In this document: one piece after another, positions 17,254 to 27,515 of the stretch
Layout: each line of letters begins with the position of its first letter
How positions within the stretch are numbered: position 1 is the stretch's first letter
Assembly: GCA_963847235.1 (NCBI GenBank)
Contig: CAWJYU010000017.1
Coordinates: 62,001 to 126,000, forward strand
Reading direction: 5' to 3'
Origin: JACDAN01 sp963847235
GTDB taxonomy: Bacteria > Actinomycetota > Thermoleophilia > Gaiellales > Gaiellaceae
Length of the DNA: 64,000 bases
Translations under genes and position numbers: made by a program
The notes under the pieces: model-generated
Database searches by the model: none
What the model was told of the DNA's origin: nothing
Seen by the model: the letters and a program-made list of their open reading frames with translations, nothing else

Positions 17254-17688
17254 TCAGCCTTGCCACGAAGCAATCGCCTCCTCGATCTTCGGGTACGTCC
17301 CGCAGCGGCAGAGGTTGCCGGCCATCGCGTGCCGGATCTCCTCGGGAGCCGGCGACGGGCTCGCCTCGACCAGGGCCGTCGCCGAGACGATCTGCCCCGG
17401 CGTGCAGAACCCGCACTGGAGCGCGTCCGCCCGGACGAACGCGTCCACCATCGGATGGTCCCTGAGCCCTTCGATCGTCGTCACCTCTCCGTCCACGGTA
17501 TGGACGAACGTGATGCAGGAAAGGATGGGGATGCCGTCCACCTGCACCGTGCACGCGCCGCAGTGGCCCTCGTAGCAGCCGATCTTCGTCCCGGTCAGCC
17601 CGAGCTGCTCGCGCAGGACGTCAACCAGCGAGGTCCCGACGGGCGCGTCGACCTCGTGGGTCTCGCCGTTGACGCGAAGCTCAAGCAC
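17254..17688 (-). CDS. Molybdenum hydroxylase 2Fe-2S iron-sulfur subunit
   Basis: Small electron-transfer subunit, 144 aa, carrying two [2Fe-2S] clusters. The plant-ferredoxin-like cluster appears as GCYEGHCGACTV plus C in ILSC, and the second cluster as CGFCTPGQ and NLCRCGTY. It passes electrons from the Mo site to the FAD subunit. GTG start. It overlaps the amidohydrolase gene by 8 bp and is separated from the large subunit by a 163-bp gap with two palindromic repeats. Confidence 0.95.
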   Translation of the reverse strand: MLELRVNGETHEVDAPVGTSLVDVLREQLGLTGTKIGCYEGHCGACTVQVDGIPILSCITFVHTVDGEVTTIEGLRDHPMVDAFVRADALQCGFCTPGQIVSATALVEASPSPAPEEIRHAMAGNLCRCGTYPKIEEAIASWQG

Positions 17689-18832
17689 CCGGCGTCACCG
17701 CGATGATGTCGGCGAGGTGCACGAGCGCGAAGACCGAGCGGCTCGTCGCCACGCGCTCGCCCTCTTCGTCGATCTCGGGAAGTGCGCGCCAGAGCTCCTG
17801 CGCCGCGGTGAGCAGCTCCTTGATCTGGTCGAGCTCCTTCGGGTAGCCGTTCCGCTCGTGGCACGCGTTCAGCGCGAGGCCGAGGACGCCGATCGTGTCC
17901 GCCTGGCGCGTCCACAGGAGCGGTGTCGCCATCGAGAGGTACTGGTGCACGCGGGCGAGCGCCATCGACTGCCGGAGCTCGTCCCGGCCGCGCGGCTCCG
18001 ACGGTTCGAGCGGCTCCCTGCCGTCCGCGATCCGGTTGGCGTTGCCGGCAAGCATCTCCCGGAGCTGCGCCTCGTCCAGGCCGGCCGCGATCGCTGTCCG
18101 CAGCGCGATCGTCAGAGACTGCGGCTGCCGTCCGTACGGGTAGTCGGATGCGTAGAGGATCTGCTCGGGCGGGACCTGGTGGAAGAAGTCGAGGAGGTCG
18201 ACGGGGCTCCAGACGGAGGTGTCGAAGAACACGCCCTTTCGCCCGGCGAAATGCCCGGCCAGCGCGGCCATGTCAGCGATCCCTGCGTGCGCGATGATCA
18301 GGTGCGCGCCGGGGTACCTGTCGACGAGCCGGTGGAGGTGGTCGGCGATCGGCGGCAGGCCGCGACCGCCGTGGATCAGGATCGGCACGTTCCGCTCGGC
18401 AGCAAGCTCGAAGACCGGGGCCAGCCTCTCGTCGTTGAGGGTGAACCGCTGTGCCCGGGGATGGAGCTTGATCCCGCGCGCGCCGAGGTCGAGACAGCGA
18501 GTCGCCTCCTCGATCGGCCCCGCGTTCATGTCCAGCCGCACGAACGGCACGAGCCGGCCTTCGGAGCGCTCGGCGTCGCGCAGCGTTCTGTCGTTCGGTG
18601 CGCGGAACGCCGGCTCGCGGTCGGGCTCATCCATGCAGAACATGAACGCGCGCGAGATGCCATAGGCGTCCATGATCCGCTCGAGCTCCTCGTACTGGCC
18701 GCTGAAGCCGTCGATGTCGTGCCCGAGATGCAGGTGCGCGTCGAAGATCTCTGCGCCGTCGGGCAGCAGCCGGCGAAGCTCGTCGTCATAGCTCGAGATC
18801 AGGGCCTGGGCGCGCGCGAGGGCCGCTTCCAC
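17681..18832 (-). CDS. Amidohydrolase family metal-dependent hydrolase (COG2159-like)
   Basis: TIM-barrel hydrolase or decarboxylase of 383 aa. Metal ligands are visible as DAHLHLG (HxH, residues 33/35), ILIHGG, IIAHAG and YASDYPYG (Asp). Residues 290-383 are an unrelated helical tail. The COG2159 group includes aromatic-acid decarboxylases such as ACMSD, which would suit a ring-hydroxylating molybdenum enzyme in the same operon (inference). First gene of the minus-strand operon running down to 12745. Confidence 0.82.
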   Translation of the reverse strand: MEAALARAQALISSYDDELRRLLPDGAEIFDAHLHLGHDIDGFSGQYEELERIMDAYGISRAFMFCMDEPDREPAFRAPNDRTLRDAERSEGRLVPFVRLDMNAGPIEEATRCLDLGARGIKLHPRAQRFTLNDERLAPVFELAAERNVPILIHGGRGLPPIADHLHRLVDRYPGAHLIIAHAGIADMAALAGHFAGRKGVFFDTSVWSPVDLLDFFHQVPPEQILYASDYPYGRQPQSLTIALRTAIAAGLDEAQLREMLAGNANRIADGREPLEPSEPRGRDELRQSMALARVHQYLSMATPLLWTRQADTIGVLGLALNACHERNGYPKELDQIKELLTAAQELWRALPEIDEEGERVATSRSVFALVHLADIIAVTPGA

Positions 18833-18871
18833 GAACGCTCAGTCTATTCAGACCCGATATAGGATCCGCGC

Positions 18872-19998
18872 ATGGCTGACGTGATGATCTACTCAGACAA
18901 CTTGCACGGGCCGGAGCTTCGCCACGAAGTTCCCGTGCCCGCCCCCGATCCTTTCCTCTACGTCGAGAAGAACGGCACCAAGCACGTCGTGATCACCTCG
19001 TTCGAGGTCGACCGCATGAAGGAGGCCGGCCTCGAGGCGCACCCGATGGAGGAGTTCGACTGGGACGACCTCGTCGGCAAGGGGCCGCGCGAGGCAGCAG
19101 CTCCTGAAGCTGATCGTCCAGGCGGTCGAGGGGCTCGACGTCAAGGACGCGGTCGTGCCGCACACGTTCCCGATCGAGCTCGCCGACGCACTGCGGGCGA
19201 AGGGCGTCCAGATCACGCCGGACCGCGCGTTCTTCGACAAGCGCCGCCGGGCCAAGAACGACGCCGAGATTGCAGGCATCAGAAGGCGCAGCGCGGGACC
19301 GAGGCTGCGATGGACGCCGCCCGCGACCTGCTTCCGCGCGCGCGGAGCAGCAGAACGGCAGCTCGTGGTCGACGGAGAGACGCTGACCTGCGAGCTCGTC
19401 AAGGCGCGCATCACCGACGTTTTCAACCAGCACGGGCTCGTGGCGGACGAGATGATCGTCGCGCACGGCACCAGACTGCGGTCGGCCACGACTTCGGCTC
19501 CGGCCCGATCGCGGCCAACGAGCCGATCGTCCTCGACCTCTTCCCGCGCGACCGCGAGTCGGGCTGCTACGCCGACATGACCCGCACGTTCTGCGTCGGT
19601 GAGCCGCCGGAGGCGCTCGTCGAGTACCAGCGGCTCGTCAAGGAGGCACTCGACCGGTCGCTGGAGGACGTCAAGCCGGGCGCAGCCGGCCGCGCCGTCT
19701 TCGAGCGGGTCTGCGACGTCTTCCACGAGGCGGGCTACCCGACGCAGCTTTCGAAGCAGGACGGCGAGGTGCTCGATCGCGGCTTCTACCACGGTCTCGG
19801 CCACGGCGTCGGGCTCGAGGTGCACGAGGCGCCGTGGCTCTCGCGCGACCCGGGCACGCTCGAGGTCGGAGACGTCGTCACGCTCGAGCCGGGCCTCTAC
19901 GACCCCGAGTTCGGGGGGTGCCGCCTCGAGGATCTCGTCCTCGTGACGGAAGACGGCAACGAGAACCTGACGCAGTACCCGTACGATCTGACGCCGTA

Positions 19999-19999
<1 letters not shown>
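18872..19999 (+). CDS. M24 family Xaa-Pro peptidase (several frame breaks)
   Basis: Metallopeptidase removing N-terminal residues next to proline. An ATG at 18872 opens a good N-terminus (VEKNGTKHVVITSFEVDRM). The frame then breaks near 19105, about 19285, about 19345 and about 19475, and conserved sequence resumes each time: FDKRRRAKNDAEIAGI, ETLTCELVKARI and GHDFGSGPIAANEPIVLDLF. The catalytic C-terminus is intact, with YADMTRTFC, FYHGLGHGVGLEVHE and TLEPGLYDPEFGG carrying metal-binding Asp, His and Glu. It overlaps acsA by one base. Confidence 0.82.
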
Positions 20000-21964
<1,965 letters not shown>

Positions 21965-21966
21965 CG

Positions 21967-22353
21967 ATGGGCGACTACACGCACATGAGCGTTCTGGACG
22001 TGGAGGATGCGGCCGAGAAGTTCGGCATGAGCGAGACGCACGAGTCGCGTTTCGCGCACGGGGCGCTCGAGGCGGAGGCGACCGGCTTCAGCCTCCATCG
22101 CTTCAAGCCGGGCAAGCGGCAGCCGTTCGGGCATCGCCACGACGGCGCGGAGGAGATCTATTTCGTCGTGTCCGGCGCCGGTCGGGTGAAGCTGGACGAC
22201 GACATCCTCGAGCTGCATCCGCGGGAGGCGGTGCGGGTCGCTCCGGGTGTCATGCGCCAGTTCGAGGCGGGCGACGAAGGGCTCGAGATCCTCGCCTTCG
22301 GCCCGCGCCATGCCGAGGACCGCGGCGAGGTCGTAGAGGGCTGGTGGAGCTAG
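21967..22353 (+). CDS. Cupin domain protein
   Basis: Small beta-barrel protein, 128 aa. Cupin motif 1 is GHRHDGAEEIYFVVSGAG (two His and a Glu as metal ligands) and motif 2 begins at LHPREAVRVAPGVMRQFEA. Its ligand or enzymatic role cannot be read. It starts 3 bp after acsA and overlaps the next gene by 10 bp, so it is probably in the same transcript. Confidence 0.85.
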   Translation: MGDYTHMSVLDVEDAAEKFGMSETHESRFAHGALEAEATGFSLHRFKPGKRQPFGHRHDGAEEIYFVVSGAGRVKLDDDILELHPREAVRVAPGVMRQFEAGDEGLEILAFGPRHAEDRGEVVEGWWS

Positions 22354-22787
22354 ACCACCGTGCGCTCGGCGTCGCGCTCTACAACGACAGCTGGCGGCTG
22401 CTCGAGAAGGAGCGCACGCCGGAGGAGGACGAGGAACTCCTCCATCAAGCGCACGCGTCCGCCTACCACTGGCTGAAGGCGCCCGAGTGCGAGCCGAAGA
22501 ACCGGGCTCGCGGCGAATGGATGTGCTCGCGCGTCTATGCGGTGCTGGGCCGCCCCGAGCCGGCGCTCCACCACGCCGAGCGCTGCCTCCAGATCGTCGA
22601 GGCGAGCCCGCGGGACATGGACGACTTCGACCTCCCCTTCGCCTACGAAGCGCTGGCCCGGGCGAACGCCGCCGCCGGAAACTCGGACGACGTCTTGCGC
22701 TACGAGCAGGAGGCGCGCGAGGCCGCCGAGCAGATCACAGACGCCGAGGACAAGGAGCTGGTCCTCACCGACCTCGCGACGCTCTGA
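22344..22787 (+). CDS. Hypothetical helical (TPR-like) protein
   Basis: 147 aa, GTG start overlapping the cupin gene by 10 bp. Almost wholly alpha-helical, with TPR-like spacing: YAVLGRPEPALHHAERCLQI, then AYEALARANAAAGNSDDVLRYEQEAREA. No catalytic motif, signal peptide or membrane segment. It probably mediates protein contacts. Function unknown. Confidence 0.65.
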   Translation: MELDHRALGVALYNDSWRLLEKERTPEEDEELLHQAHASAYHWLKAPECEPKNRARGEWMCSRVYAVLGRPEPALHHAERCLQIVEASPRDMDDFDLPFAYEALARANAAAGNSDDVLRYEQEAREAAEQITDAEDKELVLTDLATL

Positions 22788-22911
22788 CCAGGCCCGCGCG
22801 GGCGCGATCTGACCCCGCACCTGCTACCGTGACCCCAAGACCAGAGCGAGTTCGGTTTGCGTTTCGGCGCCTTCCTCACCCGTTCGTGAACGGTGAAGGA
22901 GGTGTTTTTTT

Positions 22912-23121
22912 ATGGCAAGCGGAACCGTCAAGTGGTTCAACGACAGCAAGGGCTACGGCTTCATCACTCCCGATGAAGGCTCGAAGGACCTGTTCGTGCA
23001 TCACAGCAGCATCGCCGGCGAGGGCTTCAAGTCGCTCCCGGAGGGCGCACGAGTCTCCTATGAGCAGCGCGAGGGCGCAAAGGGGCCCGAGGCGACCGAC
23101 GTGACCCAGGTCGCGTCGTAG
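22912..23121 (+). CDS. Cold shock protein, CspA family
   Basis: 69-aa single OB-fold RNA chaperone. RNP1 (KGYGFI, about residues 16-21) and RNP2 (DLFVHHSSI) are intact. It has an excellent ribosome binding site (GAAGGAGG, 7 nt before ATG) and a leader with a small hairpin (CACCCGTTCGTGAACGGTG), which may matter for cold-dependent translation. It ends in a strong terminator at 23131-23164. Confidence 0.95.
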   Translation: MASGTVKWFNDSKGYGFITPDEGSKDLFVHHSSIAGEGFKSLPEGARVSYEQREGAKGPEATDVTQVAS

Positions 23122-23130
23122 TTCGTCCAG

Positions 23131-23164
23131 CCGGCCGCGGCATTGCGCCGCGGCCGGTCTTTCT
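23131..23164 (+). terminator. Rho-independent terminator after csp
   Basis: Perfect 11-bp stem (CCGGCCGCGGC with GCCGCGGCCGG), 5-nt loop ATTGC, followed by TCTTTCT. It sits 9 bp after the csp stop codon. Confidence 0.85.
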
Positions 23165-23178
23165 AGGAAATGGGGGCT

Positions 23179-23400
23179 ATGAGCCAGAACAGCGACAAAG
23201 TCGAGTTGGAGGGCGAGGTCATCGAAGCCCTACGGGGCCGGATGTTCCGCATTCAGCTCGACAACGGGCACCAGACGCTGGGCTACCTCGCAGGGCGGCT
23301 GAAGCGGTACAGAATTCGAGTCATGCTCGGCGACCGCGTACGGATCGAGCTCTCCCCGTACGACCTGGACCGCGGCCGCATCGTCTACCGCCTTGGCTAG
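23179..23400 (+). CDS. Translation initiation factor IF-1 paralogue
   Basis: S1/OB-fold protein of 73 aa matching IF-1 throughout: VELEGEVIEALRGRMFRIQLDNGH and the C-terminal ELSPYDLDRGRIVYR, the IF-1 signature. It differs from canonical IF-1 in the middle (TLGYLAGRLKRYRIRVMLGD, where HISGKMR is usual). Starts at 23170 or 23179 are both possible. It is not in a ribosomal protein operon but lies between two cold-shock-domain genes, so it may be a second, stress-related IF-1 rather than the sole infA. Confidence 0.88.
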   Translation: MSQNSDKVELEGEVIEALRGRMFRIQLDNGHQTLGYLAGRLKRYRIRVMLGDRVRIELSPYDLDRGRIVYRLG

Positions 23401-23401
23401 C

Positions 23402-23645
23402 GTGGAAGTCACCGGCCGTGGGACCATGCTGTGGTTCAACGAGGTGAAGGACCTGGGCGCGCTACGGACCGACGACGGCGAGTCGGATCGAGGTGCCAGG
23501 TGAAGCGTTCTCGGCCGGCGAGAAGCCGCGCGGCCGCTGCGCGGGACTGGAGATCGAGTTCCAGGTGCTGACGAACCAGATCAGCGGGATTGCCTTCGTG
23601 CCGGTCGTGGCGCCGCGGCGAGCACGAATCCGCCGCCGAAGCTAG
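23402..23645 (+). CDS. Divergent cold-shock-domain protein (one frame break)
   Basis: Reads as GTMLWFNEVKDLGALRTDDGE (one frame) joined near 23485 to RIEVPGEAFSAGEKPRGRCAG, LEIEFQVLTNQISGIAF and a basic tail RRARIRRRS. The start TMLWFNEVKDLG mirrors the KWFNxxKGYGFI of Csp, but the RNP1 glycine/aromatic residues are changed (KDLGAL) and RNP2 is replaced by IEVPGEAF. It starts 2 bp after the IF-1 gene. Its length and position suggest a degenerate Csp paralogue co-transcribed with IF-1. Confidence 0.55.
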
Positions 23646-23671
23646 ACGACGACGCCCGCGGAACCTCGTCC

Positions 23672-24943
23672 TCAGCCGGCGAGGATCCGCTCGAAGCGCT
23701 CGGCGTCGTCGAACGGCCCGATCAGCGCGAGCTTCAGGCCGTTCTGTCCGATCACGTCCTGCGCGACCCGCTGGACGTCCTCGACCGTGACCGCGTCGAT
23801 CCCGGCCAGCACGTCTTCCGGCTCCTCGACCTCGCCCTCGAGCACCTCGCGCCGCAGCCCGAACGTGATCATCCCGTGCGGGCTCTCGGTCGCGAGGACG
23901 AAGCGCCCCTTGGCGACGTTCTTCGACTTCTCGAGCTCCTCGGCGGGGACCGGCTCGGCGGCGATCTTCTTCAGCTCGCGCGCGATCGTCTCGATCGCCT
24001 CGTCGATGCGGTTGATGTCGACGCCGGCCTGCGAGTAGAGCGTCCCCGTGTCCGTGTACGAATGGTTCGTCGCGAACACGTAGTACGCGAGCCCGCGGCG
24101 CTCGCGCACCTCGGTGAACAGCCGGGACGACATTCCCGTCCCGAGGACGGTTCCCACCAGCTGGAGGGCATACCGGTCCGGATGGGACAGGGGGTAGCTC
24201 TGTACGCCCATCGCGATGTGCGCCTGGTCCGACTCCTTCGAATGGATCTTCACGCCGGATTGGTCGCCGTTCGAGCCGGGCAGCGGCTCCGCCCCGCCCG
24301 CGTCGTCCGCCTCGACCTCGCCCAGCATCTCCTCGACCTCCTGCCGGATGCTCTCGTCGAAGCTCCCCGCGAAGCCGACGACCATCTTCGGGCCCGTGTA
24401 CCAGCGGTCGACGTACTCGAGGAACGTCTCGCGCGTCGCCGCGCGCACCGTCTCCTTGCGGCCGATGATGTCCCAGCCGAGCGGCGTGTCGCCGTACAGG
24501 AGCTGGTGGTAGACGCCGCCGATGTAGTCCCGCGGCGTGTCGAAGTACATGTTCATCTCCTCGACGATCACGCCCTTCTCGCGCTCGATCTCCTCGGAGT
24601 CGAACTTCGAGTTGAGGATCATGTCGACGAGGACGTCGAACGCTCGGCTCCGGTGCTCGGCGGCGCACTTGATGTAGTACCCCGTGTACTCCTTGCCGGT
24701 GAAGGCGTTGAACTCCGCGCCGATCCCGTCGACCTCGTTGCCGATGATCTGCGCCGTAGGCCGGTTCTCCGTGCCCTTGAAGAACATGTGCTCGGCGAAG
24801 TGCGCGATCCCGCTCGTCTCGGGAGTCTCGTAGCGCGAGCCGGCGGCGAGCATGATGAAGCAGGCGACCGACTGCACCTGCGGCATCGGCGCAGACAGGA
24901 TCCGCAGCCCGTTCGGCAGCACCTCTCGCTGGAAGACGGCCAT
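23672..24943 (-). CDS. M16 family zinc metallopeptidase
   Basis: Processing-peptidase-like enzyme, 423 aa. The inverted zinc motif HFAEHMFFKGT (HxxEH) lies at about residues 47-51, with the downstream Glu in EKGVIVEEMNMY. The C-terminal half is the inactive M16 fold (GRFVLATESPHGMI). Bacterial members of this group are often found near polynucleotide phosphorylase. None is visible here. Start chosen at ATG 24943, which overlaps the thioesterase stop. Confidence 0.9.
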   Translation of the reverse strand: MAVFQREVLPNGLRILSAPMPQVQSVACFIMLAAGSRYETPETSGIAHFAEHMFFKGTENRPTAQIIGNEVDGIGAEFNAFTGKEYTGYYIKCAAEHRSRAFDVLVDMILNSKFDSEEIEREKGVIVEEMNMYFDTPRDYIGGVYHQLLYGDTPLGWDIIGRKETVRAATRETFLEYVDRWYTGPKMVVGFAGSFDESIRQEVEEMLGEVEADDAGGAEPLPGSNGDQSGVKIHSKESDQAHIAMGVQSYPLSHPDRYALQLVGTVLGTGMSSRLFTEVRERRGLAYYVFATNHSYTDTGTLYSQAGVDINRIDEAIETIARELKKIAAEPVPAEELEKSKNVAKGRFVLATESPHGMITFGLRREVLEGEVEEPEDVLAGIDAVTVEDVQRVAQDVIGQNGLKLALIGPFDDAERFERILAG

Positions 24944-25353
24944 CAGACGGCCACCTCCGCGCTCAACCAGCCACGCCACTCCGCCGGGATCTCCACGCTC
25001 GCTCCTCTCTCGTAGTCGTAGCCGACGAGGACGCTCTTCCCCTCCGCCGCGACGCGGCCGTCGGCGCGCACCTCGTACTCCAGCTCGAAGCTCTTGGTTC
25101 CCAACCTCGACGGCCTGACACCCACCTCGACCTCTTCGCCGAACGCGACCGGCGACCGGAAGTCGACCTCCATGCGGGCGAGGATCAGGCTGTGCTGCGG
25201 GTTGTCGCCCGCGCCGAGCGAGGAGAGGAAGGCGATGCGGGCGGACTCCATATAGGTCAGGAACACCGCGTTGTTCACGTGTCCCATCCCGTCGAGGTCC
25301 CGGAAGCGCACGGTGTCGCGGTACACGAACGGGAAGCCGTCCACCGGCGGCAT
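24943..25353 (-). CDS. Acyl-CoA thioesterase, 4HBT hot-dog family
   Basis: 136-aa hot-dog protein hydrolysing acyl-CoA thioesters. The active-site segment RFRDLDGMGHVNNAVFLTYME contains the 4HBT motif DxxGHVNN, with the catalytic Asp. It overlaps the M16 gene start and is divergent (15 bp) to the SIS gene. Chain-length specificity cannot be read. Confidence 0.88.
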   Translation of the reverse strand: MPPVDGFPFVYRDTVRFRDLDGMGHVNNAVFLTYMESARIAFLSSLGAGDNPQHSLILARMEVDFRSPVAFGEEVEVGVRPSRLGTKSFELEYEVRADGRVAAEGKSVLVGYDYERGASVEIPAEWRGWLSAEVAV

Positions 25354-25368
25354 GGTATAGACGCCTCG

Positions 25369-26229
25369 ATGAGCGGCGAACACACCAGGGCGGCCGTTTG
25401 GGCGCAGCCGGACTGGCTCCGGCAGGTGCCGACCGATCGGCGCCTCCCGGACACGAAGGTCCTCTTCACCGGGTGCGGAACGTCCTTTCACGCCGCACAG
25501 ACGGGAGGGGAGGCGGCGCAGGCGCTCGATGTCGTCCTGCGGCCCGAGCGAGACGCCGACGTGCTCGTGGCGATCAGCCACGAGGGGACGACGAAGCTGA
25601 CGCTCGAGGCGCTTCGGGCCTGGCAGGGCGAGAAGTGGGTCATCACCGCCGCGCCGGAGAGCCCGATCGCGGTCGAGTGCGACGAGGTCGTGGTGGCCGC
25701 GCCCGAGATCGAGAAGAGCTGGTGTCACACGGCGAGCTACACCGCGGCGGTCGCGGCGATCGCGGCCCTGCGCGGACAGGACATCTCGGAGCTGCCGGAA
25801 GCGGTCGAGGAGGAGCTCGATCGGCCTGCGCTCGCGACCGACCATGAGCGCTTCCTGGTTGCCGGCGCGGGCAGCGCCTGGCCGACGGCGCAGGAGGCTG
25901 CGCTGAAGCTGCGCGAAGGTGCGTTCGTGGCGGCGGAGGCGCACCACACCGAGCAGCTCCTGCACGGCCACCTCGCCGGGGTGGACGAGACGGTGCGTTG
26001 CTTCGTGCTCGAGGGCGAGGGACGAGCCGCCGAGCGGGCGCGCGACGCGCTCGGCGCGCTCCGCGAGCTCGGGTGCGACGTGGAGTTCGTTCCTACGCGC
26101 CACCCGGCCGTGGACATCGTCCGCTTCCAGCTCCTGACGCTGGCACTCGCCGAGAAGCGCGGCGTGAACCCGGACCAGATCCGCACCGACGACCCGCGCT
26201 GGAAGCGGGCGCGGGCCGCGTACGACTGA
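25369..26229 (+). CDS. SIS-domain sugar isomerase-like protein
   Basis: 286-aa protein with two SIS domains. The first holds VLFTGCGTSFHAAQ and VAISHEGTTKLT, the second RFLVAGAGSAWPTAQEAALKLREG and EAHHTEQLLHGHL. The pattern resembles the isomerase half of GlmS and AgaS-type sugar-phosphate isomerases but lacks the glutaminase half. Substrate unknown. Start at ATG 25369. Confidence 0.85.
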   Translation: MSGEHTRAAVWAQPDWLRQVPTDRRLPDTKVLFTGCGTSFHAAQTGGEAAQALDVVLRPERDADVLVAISHEGTTKLTLEALRAWQGEKWVITAAPESPIAVECDEVVVAAPEIEKSWCHTASYTAAVAAIAALRGQDISELPEAVEEELDRPALATDHERFLVAGAGSAWPTAQEAALKLREGAFVAAEAHHTEQLLHGHLAGVDETVRCFVLEGEGRAAERARDALGALRELGCDVEFVPTRHPAVDIVRFQLLTLALAEKRGVNPDQIRTDDPRWKRARAAYD

Positions 26230-26318
26230 CGGAAGGGCGGGCCGCATCCACCCTCCCGCCGGCTGCGCTACCGCATCCTGCCTAGTCGTCTTCGTCCCCG
26301 CCGTCGTCGTCGTCGTTC

Positions 26319-27380
26319 TCAGCGGCCGGAGCGCAGGTCGACTCCGTGCGGTCGGCCCGGATAGTCGAGCGTTCGCACGATCCGGTTCCCGTCCCGGTGG
26401 TCGATGACGGCAACGCCAGGACCCGTCCCACCTTCGAACGCCGCGAACGTGTAGCGCCCGTTTCGTGACGTCCACTGGTGCCCGGCGAGAGTGGTGGTCT
26501 CAAGCGGAGAGCCGAGCCGAACGAACTCGTGATCGAACGTGCTCGTATCGACGACCACCGCCTGGGCGGGCATCGTCCGAAGCGTGATCGTCAGCAGCCT
26601 GTCGCCGGCCGCGAGACGCAGCGTGTCGGGAAGCCCGAGCGTGAGCACGTCGGTGCACGCGTCGTGGACCCGCAGGTCGAGGACGCAGACCCGGTTCGCC
26701 GTCCGACGCGTGACGTACGCGGTCTTGCCGTTCCGCGTCACTACGAGCTCGTGCGCGCCGGGAACGGTCAGACTCCAGAGGATGGCGCCCGTCTTGGGAT
26801 CGAGCGCGACGATCTCGTTCGACGCATCGCTGGCGACGTAGAGGATCCGCCCACGAGGTGAGAACACGCCGGCGTGAGCCCGGCCGCTCTCGGCGGTCGG
26901 GTCGCCATTCGTGTCCCACTGCCCGAGCAGCGTGTCCGTCCGGGTGTCTACGACCGCGACGTCGTCCGTCCCGTACAGCCCGAACGCCACGAGGTCGCCC
27001 CGGCGGGTCGAATGCACGTGATGGGGCCGCGAGAGGGCCGCCATGGAGATCCGCTTCGTGACGACGCCCGTCTCGGGATCGACGATGGCGATCGCCGGTG
27101 GGCTCCCGAACTCCTCCGCGACGTAGAGCTTGCCCCTCGCGTACGCGAGATCCCCGGGCTGGGAACCGGGCGCCATCGCGATCGTGTTCAGAACGGCGCC
27201 CGTCCTTGCGTCAAAGCCCTGAATCGTGTGAACGCCGCGGTTCGCGACCCAGATCGTCCCGTCCACGTTGGAGAGCCGATGCCGCTTCCCGTCGTCTGCG
27301 AACGACGCGGTGCCGGCGGTCGCGAGGATCCCAACCAGCGCGACGAGGAATGCCGTGAGAGCGCGACTGTGGCTGCGCAT
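26319..27380 (-). CDS. Secreted YncE-like beta-propeller protein
   Basis: 353 aa with an N-terminal signal peptide (TAFLVALVGILATAGTASFA). The rest is a run of about seven YVTN-type blades, e.g. TIWVANRGVHTIQGFD, KLYVAEEFGSPPAIAIVDPETG and ILYVASDASNEIVALDPKTG. It has a good Shine-Dalgarno (CAGGAGGT). The stop falls right after VDLRSGR, but a +1 shift would add an acidic tail APAAENDDDDGGDEDD ending at 26282, so the true C-terminus may be longer. Divergent to a LysR gene, its likely regulator. Function unknown. Confidence 0.75.
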   Translation of the reverse strand: MRSHSRALTAFLVALVGILATAGTASFADDGKRHRLSNVDGTIWVANRGVHTIQGFDARTGAVLNTIAMAPGSQPGDLAYARGKLYVAEEFGSPPAIAIVDPETGVVTKRISMAALSRPHHVHSTRRGDLVAFGLYGTDDVAVVDTRTDTLLGQWDTNGDPTAESGRAHAGVFSPRGRILYVASDASNEIVALDPKTGAILWSLTVPGAHELVVTRNGKTAYVTRRTANRVCVLDLRVHDACTDVLTLGLPDTLRLAAGDRLLTITLRTMPAQAVVVDTSTFDHEFVRLGSPLETTTLAGHQWTSRNGRYTFAAFEGGTGPGVAVIDHRDGNRIVRTLDYPGRPHGVDLRSGR

Positions 27381-27515
27381 AGCCGTACCTCCTGAGGTAG
27401 CGCCCTTCGGCGACCCGTGCCGAAGACTCTGTCGCCGTCGGGCTCGACCGGAACCTACGTCGGGAGCGCCCTCAACTCAAATACATCTTTCCTGTGCCTT
27501 GCATAACCTGAGGTG

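Noticed and set aside
19834..19998. Upstream extension of the acetyl-CoA synthetase frame
   Set aside because: It overlaps the conserved C-terminus of the M24 peptidase; the ATG at 19999 overlapping the stop is the natural start.
22800..22830. TCTGACCCC near 22810 as a family-2 repeat
   Set aside because: Only the right half of GGGGTCTGACCCC is present, with no matching flanks.
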